A DNA stretch of 64,000 nt from assembly GCA_963762075.1 (NCBI GenBank), contig CAVXJC010000006.1, positions 372,001-436,000 on the forward strand. The letters run 5' to 3'. The notes under the pieces are model-generated. The model did not search any database and had not been told where the DNA came from. It saw only the letters and a list, made by a program, of their open reading frames with translations. The translations under genes were made by a program, and so were the position numbers. This document shows positions 33,329-41,918 of the stretch, piece after piece (positions within the stretch are counted from its first letter, which is position 1; each line of letters starts with the position of its first letter). Source of the DNA: JAOUEA01 sp963762075. GTDB taxonomy: Bacteria > Actinomycetota > UBA4738 > HRBIN12.

Positions 33329-34210
33329 TTAGGCGCAGACCAAACCATCACGCAAGGTCTCCAAGTTGCGGCGCATCACCGATAGGAAATCGTCGCCCGC
33401 GGCGATCTGCGCCTCGGTCAGGCCTTCGAGGGGACTCAGCACCGCGATCTCGAGATCGGCTTCGGCGGCGAGGGTTTCCGCCGCCTCGGATCCGAGCAGG
33501 TCCTCGGCGAAGACCGTCGTCGCACCCGTCAGATCGGCGAGCTCGGCGAGCTCGGCGATGCGCTGGGGGTCGGGCTCGGACTCGGGCGAGGACCCAGCGA
33601 TCGCCTGCTGATCGAGGTCATAGGCCGCCGCCAGATAGCCGAACGCCGCGTGATTCGTGATCATCGTTCGAGTCGCACACTCGGCGAGCCCCAGCCGGAA
33701 CGACTCTGCGAGCTCGTCGAGGTCCGCCTCGAGTCGCCGCGCATTCGCGGAGAAGGTTTCGTCGTCCGGGGCTCGCACCTCGGCCAGAGCGGTCGTGACG
33801 CGCTCGACCATGCCCGCGTACAAGGAAGGATCGAGCCATATATGCGGATCGTGATCGGTCGAGGCGCCCGGGCCACCGCTGCTCGCGCCAGCCGCATCGA
33901 CGACGACGCCGGTCGCTTCCGCGTCGACCGACTCCTCGACCGCAGGCTGGAAGCCGCCCGAGATGTACACGACGACATCAGCCGACGCGATCTGCTCGAC
34001 CGCCTCGGGTGTGAGCTCGAGATCGTGTGGCTCGACCCCCGGCGGGGTCAGGTTCGTGACCGTGACGGCCTCTCCGCCCACGCGTTGGGCGGCGTAGGCC
34101 AAGGGGTAGAAGCTCGCGACGATCGAGATCGAATCGTCCGTGGCCTCGCCCGACCCACACGCAGGCACGCCGATCGCGAGAGTAAGAACAAGACTGAGAA
34201 TCGCTCTCAT
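33329..34210 (-). CDS. znuA: Zinc ABC transporter substrate-binding lipoprotein (ZnuA family)
   Basis: 293 residues. Lipoprotein signal with VPAC, Cys18 as the lipid site. Metal-ligand histidines are in GVEPHDLELTP, DHDPHIWLDP and TNHAAFGYLA; the last ligand would be the acidic residue in VFAEDL. The His-rich loop seen in many zinc binders is short here (STDHDPH). First gene of znuA-znuC-znuB-zur. Expression probably responds to zinc through Zur, but I could not recognise a Zur box in the 77-base gap upstream. Confidence 0.92.
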   Translation of the reverse strand: MRAILSLVLTLAIGVPACGSGEATDDSISIVASFYPLAYAAQRVGGEAVTVTNLTPPGVEPHDLELTPEAVEQIASADVVVYISGGFQPAVEESVDAEATGVVVDAAGASSGGPGASTDHDPHIWLDPSLYAGMVERVTTALAEVRAPDDETFSANARRLEADLDELAESFRLGLAECATRTMITNHAAFGYLAAAYDLDQQAIAGSSPESEPDPQRIAELAELADLTGATTVFAEDLLGSEAAETLAAEADLEIAVLSPLEGLTEAQIAAGDDFLSVMRRNLETLRDGLVCA

Positions 34211-34218
34211 CTCGCTCG

Positions 34219-34224
34219 AACGTA
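34219..34224 (-). promoter_or_regulatory. Leaderless-type -10 box for znuA
   Basis: TACGTT on the minus strand is 8 nt before ATG 34210. It is the likely promoter of the znu-zur operon. Confidence 0.45.
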
Positions 34225-34287
34225 CCTCGCGGACCTGTGCGTCGTCAATCGATGGCCCGACCCCGCCGTGTCCCTGGCCCGACGCAC

Positions 34288-35235
34288 CTACTTGGGGAAC
34301 GAGACGAGCCCTCGCCGCCGCCCTTCGAGCGCGGCCGCAGATGCGGCGACCACACCGTCTTCGTGCAGACTCCGCACGGCCTCAGTGAGACGTGAGGTCG
34401 AGTTGCCCGTCAAGCGTGCCATGGCCCCGATCGTTCGCGGAGAGCGGGCACGAAGCGCGGCGGTGATCGCGCCACGCACCTGGCGCAGCGAGCCCTCATA
34501 TGCCGGCTGACGTCGGGCCGACGGCCTGCCCTTGCGATCGGCAGCCGCGAACGTGCACCAGGGTCGCAAGGGACACTCGTCGCAACGCGGCGACGGTCGG
34601 CATACCTCACGACCGAGGTCCATGACCGCCTGGTTCCAGGCCGCGGGCCGGCGCCTCTCGAGCCACCCGTCCGCGGCGAGTCGCAACTCGCGTTCCGCCA
34701 CCTCGTCGGGCTCCACGCCGTGATCCACTCGCGCCCAGATCCGTCGCACGTTGGTGTCGACCGCTGCGATCGGGACTCCATAGGCGAGACTCGCGACGGC
34801 CGCCGACGTGTAGACGCCCACCCCGGCAAGGGCCCGCAGCGCCTGTGTGTCTCGGGGAACCACACCATCGTGACGCTCGACGATCCGGACGGCCGCGCGA
34901 TGCAGCGCCACCGCTCGCCGTGGATATCCGAGGCTTCCCCACGAGCGGAGCACGTCGCCGAGCGATGCCGAGGCCAGCGTTCGCACGTCGGGGAATCGAA
35001 CCATGAACGCCTCGAAGGCCGGTGCGACGCGCGACGCCTGGGTCTGTTGCAGCATCACTTCGCTGACGAGCACGGCATACGCATCGGGGCGACGGGCACC
35101 CGGGCGCGCGGGCACCCGCCACGGGTAGGCTCGCCGCCGAGGCCGGTACCAGTCGAGCAGGGCTTCCCGCGCCCGTTCCTGCGGACTAGGCTGCTGCCCG
35201 TCGTCAGTCTGCGTATCGACGAAGGGGCCGATCAT
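34288..35235 (-). CDS. mutY: A/G-specific adenine glycosylase (MutY)
   Basis: 315 residues. LVSEVMLQQTQASRV carries the catalytic Glu, the helix-hairpin-helix is LRALAGVGVYTSAAVASLAYG, and the catalytic Asp is in AAVDTNVRRIW. The [4Fe-4S] loop is CRPSPRCDECPLRPWC, a C-x5-C-x2-C-x5-C spacing in which the first gap is one residue shorter than the usual six. No C-terminal NUDIX-like 8-oxoG domain; a short winged-helix-like tail replaces it. ATG 35235 overlaps head-to-head with the CBS protein start. It removes A opposite 8-oxoG. Confidence 0.92.
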   Translation of the reverse strand: MIGPFVDTQTDDGQQPSPQERAREALLDWYRPRRRAYPWRVPARPGARRPDAYAVLVSEVMLQQTQASRVAPAFEAFMVRFPDVRTLASASLGDVLRSWGSLGYPRRAVALHRAAVRIVERHDGVVPRDTQALRALAGVGVYTSAAVASLAYGVPIAAVDTNVRRIWARVDHGVEPDEVAERELRLAADGWLERRRPAAWNQAVMDLGREVCRPSPRCDECPLRPWCTFAAADRKGRPSARRQPAYEGSLRQVRGAITAALRARSPRTIGAMARLTGNSTSRLTEAVRSLHEDGVVAASAAALEGRRRGLVSFPK

Positions 35236-35599
35236 GACCGTGATCCGTGACGTGATGAGCACAGGACTGACGATCGTCTCCCCCACGACCACGATCGCCG
35301 ACGCCGCGACGATGATGAGCACCCGCCAGGTGGGAAGCGCCCTGGTCCTCGACGGCGAGCGACTGCTCGGCATCTTCACCGAGCGTGACGTACTGCGCGC
35401 CGTGGGGTCCGACTTCGATGCCGAGAAGCATCACGTCACCGAGTTCATGACGAAGGATCCCAAGACGATCGGTGCCGATGTCGACACGCACGAAGCGCTC
35501 GAGTCGATGTTCGCGTTCGGGTTCAGGCATCTTCCGGTCGTGGAAGGCGGCCGCGTCGTGGGCATCGTGTCGATGCGCGACGTGACCCCTCACGGCTGA
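35234..35599 (+). CDS. Tandem CBS-domain protein
   Basis: 121 residues consisting only of two CBS domains: MTVIRDVMSTGLTIVSPTTTIADAATMM, GIFTERDVLRAV and VTEFMTKDPKTIGADVDTHEALESMF, HLPVVEGGRVVGIVSMRDV. Such proteins bind adenosine nucleotides and act as energy sensors. The ribosome site GAAGGGG lies inside the MutY coding region, and the two start codons share CATG. Confidence 0.92.
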   Translation: MTVIRDVMSTGLTIVSPTTTIADAATMMSTRQVGSALVLDGERLLGIFTERDVLRAVGSDFDAEKHHVTEFMTKDPKTIGADVDTHEALESMFAFGFRHLPVVEGGRVVGIVSMRDVTPHG

Positions 35600-35625
35600 G
35601 CCACCACCTTCAACACCTCGCGCGA

Positions 35626-35817
35626 TCAGAATCCGGCCTTCGAGTCCTTGTTGGGCATCCCATCCGCAGTGGCCTTGAGCACCTCGTGGACCGAGCGGAA
35701 CACGTCGGCGACGAACGACGCCTGTTGTCCGTCGCTCCCCGTCATCGCGCCTCGCACCGCCGACGCGGTGATCTCGCATGCCTTCTCGAACACGGCCCAA
35801 TCGCTCTCGCGGGACAT
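35626..35817 (-). CDS. Small hypothetical protein
   Basis: 63 residues, helical: DWAVFEKACEITASAVRGAMTG, FVADVFRSVHEVLKATADGM. ATG 35817 has a strong AGGAGGAG ribosome site about 5 bases upstream, which supports translation. No known domain. It converges with the CBS gene. Confidence 0.65.
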   Translation of the reverse strand: MSRESDWAVFEKACEITASAVRGAMTGSDGQQASFVADVFRSVHEVLKATADGMPNKDSKAGF

Positions 35818-35996
35818 CGGTCTCCTCCTGTTGGAACGTTCGCCGGTGGATGGTGCAGGCTACCTGAGCCCGACGTCGTGACGAGCGGCCCGCGCCCCCT
35901 CGATCTCCGGCAAGATGTCGATGAGCACCGAGCCCGGTTCGTCGTATCGATAGAGCGGCCGACGCAGCCGCACCGAGCAAGAGGGGGTAAGGATCG

Positions 35997-36362
35997 ATGC
36001 AGTACTTGCTGCTGATCTACGGCGACGAGGGCGCCGGCACGGATATGACCGAGCCCGAGCAGGCAGCCGAGATGAAGCGCTGGTACGACTACAGCGACTG
36101 GCTCGGCAAGAAAGGGTGGATGAAGGGAGGCGACGCCCTGCAGCCGGTGGAGCAGGCGACGAGCGTTCGCGTGAGAGACGGGGAGCGCATCGTCACCGAC
36201 GGTCCCTTCGCCGAGACCAAGGAGACCTTGGGCGGGTACTACCTGCTCGAGGTCGACAACCTCGACGACGCGATCGAAGCGGCTGCGGAGTGCCCCGGCG
36301 CGGCCCGGGGCACGATCGAGCTCCGTCCCGTGATCGAGCTCTCGGAGATGCCGCGGGGTTGA
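35997..36362 (+). CDS. YCII/DGPF-domain protein, partner of ECF42 sigma factor
   Basis: 121 residues. MQYLLLIYGDEGA opening and VTDGPFAETKETLGGYYLLEVDNLDDAI, the DGPF signature. Proteins of this type are encoded next to ECF42 sigma factors and are thought to act with them. A GGGGTAAGGA ribosome site precedes ATG 35997. The stop overlaps the sigma start (TTGA), so the pair is translationally coupled. Confidence 0.93.
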   Translation: MQYLLLIYGDEGAGTDMTEPEQAAEMKRWYDYSDWLGKKGWMKGGDALQPVEQATSVRVRDGERIVTDGPFAETKETLGGYYLLEVDNLDDAIEAAAECPGAARGTIELRPVIELSEMPRG

Positions 36363-37585
36363 CCGCCGCGCCCCACGAGGTCGTCGAACGACTCTTCCGA
36401 CGGGAATCGGGGCGGGCGATCGCGAGCCTGATCCGCGTGGTCGGGAGCTTCGACCTGGCCGAAGAGGCGGTACAAGATGCGTTCGTCATCGCGCTCGATC
36501 GGTGGCCGCGCGAGGGCGTTCCAGATAATCCGGGAGCGTGGATCACGACGACCGCGCGGAATCGTGCAATCGACCGCATCAGGCGCGACCAGGTAGGGCG
36601 GGCGAAGACCCAGGCCGCGGACCAGCTGCACGCGCTGCAGACCCTCCATGAAGGCGAGATGCACGAGATACCCGACGAACGCTTGCGGCTGATCTTCACC
36701 TGCTGTCACCCGGCGCTCCCTTTGGAATCGCGCGTCGCCCTCACGCTTCGGACCGTGGGCGGCCTGTCGACGAAGGAGATCGCCCGAGCCTTCCTTTCGA
36801 CGGAGAAGACGATGGCGCAGCGGCTGGTCCGGGCGAAGCGGAAGATCAGCGGCGCGGGCATCCCCTACCGCGTGCCGCCCCGCGAGCTGCTCCAAGAACG
36901 CCTCGACGGCGTGCTCGCCGTGCTGTACCTCGTGTTCAACGAGGGGTACAGCGCCACGACGGGCGACGACCTCATCCGCGTGGAGCTGTGCGACGAGGCG
37001 ATCTGGTTGACGCGAGTGGTCGATCGGCTGCTTCCCGGTCAGGCGGAGGTGCTGGGGCTGCTCGCCCTGATGTTGCTGCAGCACTCGCGCCGGGAGGCGC
37101 GCCTCGATGGCCGTGGTGGCCTGGTGCTGCTCGAAGATCAAGACCGGGCCCGGTGGGACCACGAGATGATCGACGAGGGAGTCGCTCAGCTCGACGCCGC
37201 GATCGCGTTGCGGGCGTCCGGGCCGTTCCAGCTCCAGGCGGCGATCGCATCCCTGCACGCTCAGGCACCGCGGCCCGAGCACACCGATTGGCCACAGATC
37301 GCGACCCTCTATTCGGCGCTGGCCGAATCCGCACCGAGCCCGGTGGTCGAGCTGAATCGCGCCGTGGCGGTCGCGATGGCCGACGGCCCGGGGGCTGGAC
37401 TCTCGCTGGTCACATCGCTGGCCGCAGAGCTCGACGGCTATCACCTGTTCCATGCCACGCGGGCAGACCTGTTGCGGCGACTCGATCGGCGAGACGAGGC
37501 AGCAGACGCGTACCGGCGCGCACTCGAGCTGTCGACGAATCCGGCCGAGCGAGCCTTCCTGCGACGCCGCATCACAGAGCTCTGA
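36359..37585 (+). CDS. ECF42-type RNA polymerase sigma factor with C-terminal extension
   Basis: 408 residues. Sigma region 2 (LIRVVGSFDLAEEAVQDAFVIALDRWP) and region 4 (GGLSTKEIARAFLSTEKTMAQRLVRAKRKI) are followed by a 200-residue helical extension with the DUF6596 core LYLVFNEGYSA and TPR-like C-terminus (HLFHATRADLLRRLDRRDEAADAYRRAL). There is no anti-sigma gene, as is usual for ECF42, where the extension controls activity. The start is TTG 36359 overlapping the DGPF gene stop. Confidence 0.93.
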   Translation: MTAAPHEVVERLFRRESGRAIASLIRVVGSFDLAEEAVQDAFVIALDRWPREGVPDNPGAWITTTARNRAIDRIRRDQVGRAKTQAADQLHALQTLHEGEMHEIPDERLRLIFTCCHPALPLESRVALTLRTVGGLSTKEIARAFLSTEKTMAQRLVRAKRKISGAGIPYRVPPRELLQERLDGVLAVLYLVFNEGYSATTGDDLIRVELCDEAIWLTRVVDRLLPGQAEVLGLLALMLLQHSRREARLDGRGGLVLLEDQDRARWDHEMIDEGVAQLDAAIALRASGPFQLQAAIASLHAQAPRPEHTDWPQIATLYSALAESAPSPVVELNRAVAVAMADGPGAGLSLVTSLAAELDGYHLFHATRADLLRRLDRRDEAADAYRRALELSTNPAERAFLRRRITEL

Positions 37586-37586
37586 A

Positions 37587-37612
37587 GCACGCCGATCGTT
37601 GCGTTGGCGTGC
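37587..37612 (+). terminator. Hairpin after the ECF42 pair
   Basis: GCACGCC and GGCGTGC form a 7-base stem with a 12-base loop starting 2 bases past the sigma stop. TAGGGT at 37615-37620 just beyond may be the -10 box of the next gene. Confidence 0.4.
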
Positions 37613-37630
37613 GTTAGGGTTCTCGAGTCC

Positions 37631-39043
37631 ATGCTCTTCCCCACGATCGATTTCGCGATCTTCTTCGCCGTGGTCTTCCTGGGCCACTGGTTGTTGAACC
37701 CGAAGCCTTTGCCCTGGAAGTTGTTCATGATCGGGGCAAGCTACGTCTTCTACGCCTGGTGGGACGTCGATTTCATCTGGCTGCTCGCCGGTGTCTCAAC
37801 ACTTGCGCAGCTCGGCGCCATCACGGTGGCGCGCCAGACCGAGGAGGGCCGCAGACGAGTCGCACTCGCGGTGAGCATCGGGTTTACGCTGGCGCCTCTC
37901 ATCGCCTTCAAGTACTACGGGTTCTTCTCCCTCGAGCTGACGAGGGCTGCGAGCTCGCTCGGCCTCGACCTCGGATTGCCGCTCGTGCTCTTGATCCTGC
38001 CCGTCGGCATCTCGTTCTTCACCTTCATGGCGATCAGTTACATCGTCGACGTGTACCGGGGTGATACGAAGGTCGCGGGCACGATCGACACCTTCCTGTA
38101 CCTCTCGTTCTTCCCGCATCTGGTGGCTGGACCGATCGTGCGGCCCGACGAGCTCATCCCTCAGATCCGCGTGCGTCGCGATCCACGTCATGTCGATGTC
38201 GCCGGCGCGTCGTGGCTGATCCTCGGAGGGTTATTCAAGAAGGTCGTGGTCTCGAGCTTCCTCGTCGGCGCCCTTGTCGATCCCGTCTTCGGTGACCCGG
38301 CCGCGTACTCCGCGATCGATGTGTTCTTCGGGGTCGTGGCGTACGCGATCGTGATCTACGCCGATTTCAGCGGCTATACCGACATCGCCATCGGAGTGGC
38401 GATGCTGCTCGGATTCCGTTTCCCCCAGAACTTCGATCGGCCCTACACGGCACGATCGCTGCAAGATTTCTGGCGACGCTGGCACATGACGCTGTCGCGA
38501 TGGCTCCGCGACTACCTGTACATCCCGCTCGGGGGGTCGAAACGTGGCGAGGTTCGTACCTACGTGAACATCATGGCGACCATGGTGCTCGGCGGGCTTT
38601 GGCACGGCGCTGCCTGGCCGTTCGTCGTCTGGGGACTCTTCCACGGCATCGGACAAGCCGTCGGAGCGTTCAAACGGATGCATCTGCCCGAGCGCCCCGA
38701 GACACCTCTGCTCGTGTGGGGCCAGCGCATCTCGACCTTCGCGCTGGTCTGCGTGGGGTGGGTGTTCTTCCGCTCCGATTCGATCGGCACCGCGTTCACG
38801 CTGCTCGGACGACTGGTGTTCGGCTGGACGACCCCGACCCAGATCGTCACGCCGCTCGCGATCGGAACGATCGTGCTGATGCTCGCGATACAGCACGCGC
38901 CGCCTGAAACCGGCCTGCATCTGCAACGGAGGATCTCTCGGTGGCGTCCCGTGCCCCTCGGACTCGCCGGGGCGATCGCGCTGTTCGTGATCGCCACACT
39001 CGGACCACAGGGCGTGGCCCCCTTCATCTACTTCCAGTTCTGA
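37631..39043 (+). CDS. MBOAT family O-acyltransferase (AlgI-like)
   Basis: 470 residues, about 11 membrane spans. Family markers: MLFPTIDFAIFFAVVFLGHW, YYGFF, ISFFTFMAISYIVDVYRG, YADFSGYTDIAIGVAMLLGFRFPQNFDRPY, DFWRRWHMTLSRWLRDYLYIPLGGS and the catalytic-His segment GLWHGAAWPF. AlgI/DltB/PatA-type proteins move acyl groups across the membrane to surface polysaccharides or cell wall. It is followed 16 bases later by an SGNH protein, the usual partner. Confidence 0.93.
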   Translation: MLFPTIDFAIFFAVVFLGHWLLNPKPLPWKLFMIGASYVFYAWWDVDFIWLLAGVSTLAQLGAITVARQTEEGRRRVALAVSIGFTLAPLIAFKYYGFFSLELTRAASSLGLDLGLPLVLLILPVGISFFTFMAISYIVDVYRGDTKVAGTIDTFLYLSFFPHLVAGPIVRPDELIPQIRVRRDPRHVDVAGASWLILGGLFKKVVVSSFLVGALVDPVFGDPAAYSAIDVFFGVVAYAIVIYADFSGYTDIAIGVAMLLGFRFPQNFDRPYTARSLQDFWRRWHMTLSRWLRDYLYIPLGGSKRGEVRTYVNIMATMVLGGLWHGAAWPFVVWGLFHGIGQAVGAFKRMHLPERPETPLLVWGQRISTFALVCVGWVFFRSDSIGTAFTLLGRLVFGWTTPTQIVTPLAIGTIVLMLAIQHAPPETGLHLQRRISRWRPVPLGLAGAIALFVIATLGPQGVAPFIYFQF

Positions 39044-39059
39044 TCGAAGGCCGTTGACC

Positions 39060-40133
39060 ATGAGCTCCCACGACACGCCGACCCTCGAGCACCCGAACCC
39101 ATACGGCGATGACGCACGCACGTCCGTCGCGCATCGAGGTGACACGATGCCGGCGGGCCGGGCCCTCATCGTGATCGTGGTGACGCTGGTGACGTGGACC
39201 TTCCTGTACGCACCCAGGCTCGAACGATCGTCCGATGCCCAGCCTCTCGGCACGAGGCGCACCGTGTCGCTGTGGGTGCTTCGTCCGATCGCGGCCATCA
39301 GCGACTTCACGCGGATCACGGCGGTCGCCGACACCGCGAGCCGCGCGCTCGGACGCGATCCCGATGCGGCCCCTGGCGGCACGGTCGACGTGCCACTGCC
39401 CGACGAAATCCCGACGGTGAGCGCGTCGCCCCCGCCCACCGAGCCGGTGGTGCAAGACACCAAGATCCGTCGGCCCACCCCGACGAACGAACTCCGAATC
39501 GCCGTGGTCGGCGACTCACTCGCAGCAGGCCTGGGGGTCTACCTCGAGCGAGAGTTCCGCCCCGCCCTCGTGCAAGTGCTACGCCAGGGCCGCGTCTCGA
39601 CGGGGCTGTCGCGACTCGACTACTTCGACTGGATGACCGCGATGCGCAAGATCGAGTCCAACTACCGGCCCGATCTGGTCGTGGTGATGATCGGCGACAA
39701 CGACAACCAGAGCCTGCTGACCCCCGGCAACCAGGTGATCGCAGAGATCGGCTCGTTCGAATGGCCGCAGAAGTACGAGGGGAGGGTCGAGGAGTTCACG
39801 CGCATCGCGGTCGACAGCGGATCTCACGTCGCATGGGTGGGACTTCCGATCGTGCAGCGAAAGGAGCGCTGGCAGGTGATACAGCGCCAGAACGAGATCT
39901 TCGAGCGCGTCGTCGACGCCACCCCCAACGCTCTGTTCGTCGACACATGGGACCGGTTCGCCACACGCGACGGCCAGTACACCCCCTTCTACTGGGAGAG
40001 CGGCAAGATCGAGCTGATCCGCACGAGCGACGGCTTGCATTTCAATCCGCGCGGCTACGAGTTGCTCGCCGAAGCCGTCGGCGACGCCGTGGTCGAGCAG
40101 TTCAGGCTGACGCCCTACGCCCTCGCCGAGTAG
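39060..40133 (+). CDS. Membrane-anchored SGNH/GDSL (DUF459-like) protein
   Basis: 357 residues. One N-terminal membrane helix (ALIVIVVTLVTWTFLY) and a Pro-rich linker lead to an SGNH domain: block I AVVGDSLAAGLG (Ser), block III VVMIGDNDNQS and block V TSDGLHFNPRGYELLA (Asp, His). Partner of the MBOAT protein upstream, probably transferring the acyl group to a surface polymer. ATG 39060 is preferred over TTG 39054. Confidence 0.92.
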   Translation: MSSHDTPTLEHPNPYGDDARTSVAHRGDTMPAGRALIVIVVTLVTWTFLYAPRLERSSDAQPLGTRRTVSLWVLRPIAAISDFTRITAVADTASRALGRDPDAAPGGTVDVPLPDEIPTVSASPPPTEPVVQDTKIRRPTPTNELRIAVVGDSLAAGLGVYLEREFRPALVQVLRQGRVSTGLSRLDYFDWMTAMRKIESNYRPDLVVVMIGDNDNQSLLTPGNQVIAEIGSFEWPQKYEGRVEEFTRIAVDSGSHVAWVGLPIVQRKERWQVIQRQNEIFERVVDATPNALFVDTWDRFATRDGQYTPFYWESGKIELIRTSDGLHFNPRGYELLAEAVGDAVVEQFRLTPYALAE

Positions 40134-41527
40134 GCGGAGCTCAAACCGGGATCGACACCTCCGGGAGGTTCGCGAGGGCGGCTTCCTCGTCGGCGGCGTC
40201 GAACTCCACGTCGGGGAGATGTGCCCGCCAGGTAGTCGTCGTAGGCCTGCATGTCGAAGTGGCCGTGCCCGCAGAGGTTGAACAAGATCACGCGCTCTTC
40301 CCCGGCCTCGCGCGCGGCGACGGCCTCGTCGATCGCGCCCTTCACCGCGTGATTCGCCTCGGGAGCAGGAAGCACGCCCTGTGTCCGGGCGAACAGCAGC
40401 CCGGCCTCGAAGGTCTCGTTCTGGGTGTACGCGACGGCGTCCATGTGGCCGTGCTTCACGAGCAGGGAAAGCGATGGCGAGTCGCCGTGGTAGCGCAGGC
40501 CGCCCGCGTGCACCGGCGCAGGCACGAAGTCGTGACCCAGCGTGTACATCGGCACGATCGGGGAGATCTGCGCCGTGTCTCCGTAGTCGTAGGCGAACCT
40601 TCCTTTCGTGAGCGTCGGGCACGCCGCCGGCTCCGTCGCGAGGAAGCGCATGTCGGGCGTCTCGCCGCGGAGCTTGCCGGCCATGAAGGGGTAGGAGATG
40701 CCGGCGTAGTTCGACCCGCCGCCCACGCAGCCGACGACGACGTCGGGGCGCTCGCCCGCCATCTCCATCTGCTGCTGAGCCTCGAGCCCGATCACGGTTT
40801 GGTGCAGGAGCACATGACCGAGCACGCTGCCGAGCGCGTAGTTCGTGTCGTCGTGTGTCGCGGCGTCTTCGACGGCCTCGCTGATCGCGATGCCGAGCGA
40901 CCCGGTCGAATCGGGGTGCGCCTCCAGGATCGCGCGTCCGCTGTTCGTCTTCTCGCTCGGCGAAGCCACGACGCTCGCTCCGAACGACTCCATGAAGATG
41001 CGGCGGTAGGGCTTCTGTTCGTAGGACGCCTTGACCATGTACACGTCGCATTCGAGACCGAACATCTGGCACGCGAGCGACATCGCGGAGCCCCATTGTC
41101 CCGCGCCGGTCTCGGTGGCGATGCGGCGGATGCCGGCCTCCTTGTTGAAGTAGGCCTGGGCGACGGCGGTGTTGGGCTTGTGGCTGCCTGCCGGCGAGCC
41201 GCCCTCGTATTTGTAGTAGATGTGTGCCGGCGTCTTCAGCGCCTGCTCGAGGCGCGTCGCACGGTACAAGGGCGAAGGCCTCCAGAGCTTGTAGATGTCG
41301 ATCACCGCGCCGGGGATGTCGATCCAGATGTCGGTCGAGACTTCCTGCCCGATAAGCGACATGGGAAACAGCGGGGCGAGGTCGTCGGGACCGATGGGCT
41401 GCTTCGTCTGCGGGCTGAGCGGGGGAAGCGGTTCGATGCCCGACTTCGCGATATCGGGCATGAGGTTGAACCATGCGGTTGGGATCTGGTCGGGCTGCAG
41501 GTCGAACCGGGTGCGAACGTCGGTCAT
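40115..41527 (-). CDS. trpB: Tryptophan synthase beta chain-like protein (TrpB2 type), frameshifted near the end
   Basis: 470 residues as read. Typical TrpB2 features: long N-terminus (IPTAWFNLMPDI), LWRPSPLYRA, PLP lysine in AGSHKPNTA (Lys117), GQWGSAMSLACQMFGL, GCVGGGSNYAGIS and the glycine-rich phosphate site. Near 40218-40225 one extra base changes the frame; without it the protein continues HLPDVEFDAADEEAALANLPEV and stops at 40141, a normal family C-terminus. As given, it runs out of frame to 40115 and overlaps the SGNH gene. The enzyme condenses indole and serine; no trpA is near. Confidence 0.88.
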   Translation of the reverse strand: MTDVRTRFDLQPDQIPTAWFNLMPDIAKSGIEPLPPLSPQTKQPIGPDDLAPLFPMSLIGQEVSTDIWIDIPGAVIDIYKLWRPSPLYRATRLEQALKTPAHIYYKYEGGSPAGSHKPNTAVAQAYFNKEAGIRRIATETGAGQWGSAMSLACQMFGLECDVYMVKASYEQKPYRRIFMESFGASVVASPSEKTNSGRAILEAHPDSTGSLGIAISEAVEDAATHDDTNYALGSVLGHVLLHQTVIGLEAQQQMEMAGERPDVVVGCVGGGSNYAGISYPFMAGKLRGETPDMRFLATEPAACPTLTKGRFAYDYGDTAQISPIVPMYTLGHDFVPAPVHAGGLRYHGDSPSLSLLVKHGHMDAVAYTQNETFEAGLLFARTQGVLPAPEANHAVKGAIDEAVAAREAGEERVILFNLCGHGHFDMQAYDDYLAGTSPRRGVRRRRRGSRPREPPGGVDPGLSSAYSARA

Positions 41528-41559
41528 CGCAGGAAGCCTCCTCGGTGGTGAGAGGCGCG

Positions 41560-41565
41560 AGACTA
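41560..41565 (-). promoter_or_regulatory. Possible -10 box for the trpB-like gene
   Basis: TAGTCT on the minus strand lies 32 nt upstream of ATG 41527, with a GAGGAGG ribosome site between them. This is a conventional leader, unlike the leaderless starts elsewhere. Confidence 0.4.
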
Positions 41566-41889
41566 CCCTTCACCGGCGCGGGTGGCGACCTCGACCCAGC
41601 CGTCGATCTCGCGGGCATGGAAGACGGGGAGCGGGTCGGCCGCAGGGCCTTCGATCGGCTCACCGTTCTCGATGTCGAAGACGCTCCCGTGGCAGGGGCA
41701 CTCCACGGTCGCAGCCCGGTCGTCGAAATCGCCCTCGGCGAGTGAGCAGCCCTGGTGTGTGCATTCATCGCCGAAGGCGTAGAGACGCGCCTCGATGTGG
41801 GCGACCGTGACGCGTCCCGACGGCGTGTCGTAGGCCCGCATCTCGCCTTCAGGGATCTCACCCAGCGCCCCGACTCGCACGAAGTCCAT
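41563..41889 (-). CDS. Rieske [2Fe-2S] ferredoxin-type protein
   Basis: 108 residues. The two cluster-binding boxes are CTHQGCSL and CPCHGSVFD, with the family ending PIEGPAADPLPVFHAREIDGWVEV. Such small soluble Rieske proteins deliver electrons to oxygenases or act like the nitrite reductase small subunit. ATG 41889 has GAAGGAGG upstream. No oxygenase is adjacent. Confidence 0.93.
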   Translation of the reverse strand: MDFVRVGALGEIPEGEMRAYDTPSGRVTVAHIEARLYAFGDECTHQGCSLAEGDFDDRAATVECPCHGSVFDIENGEPIEGPAADPLPVFHAREIDGWVEVATRAGEG

Positions 41890-41918
41890 CTCGATCCTCC
41901 TTCCTGTCGTCCACCCGG

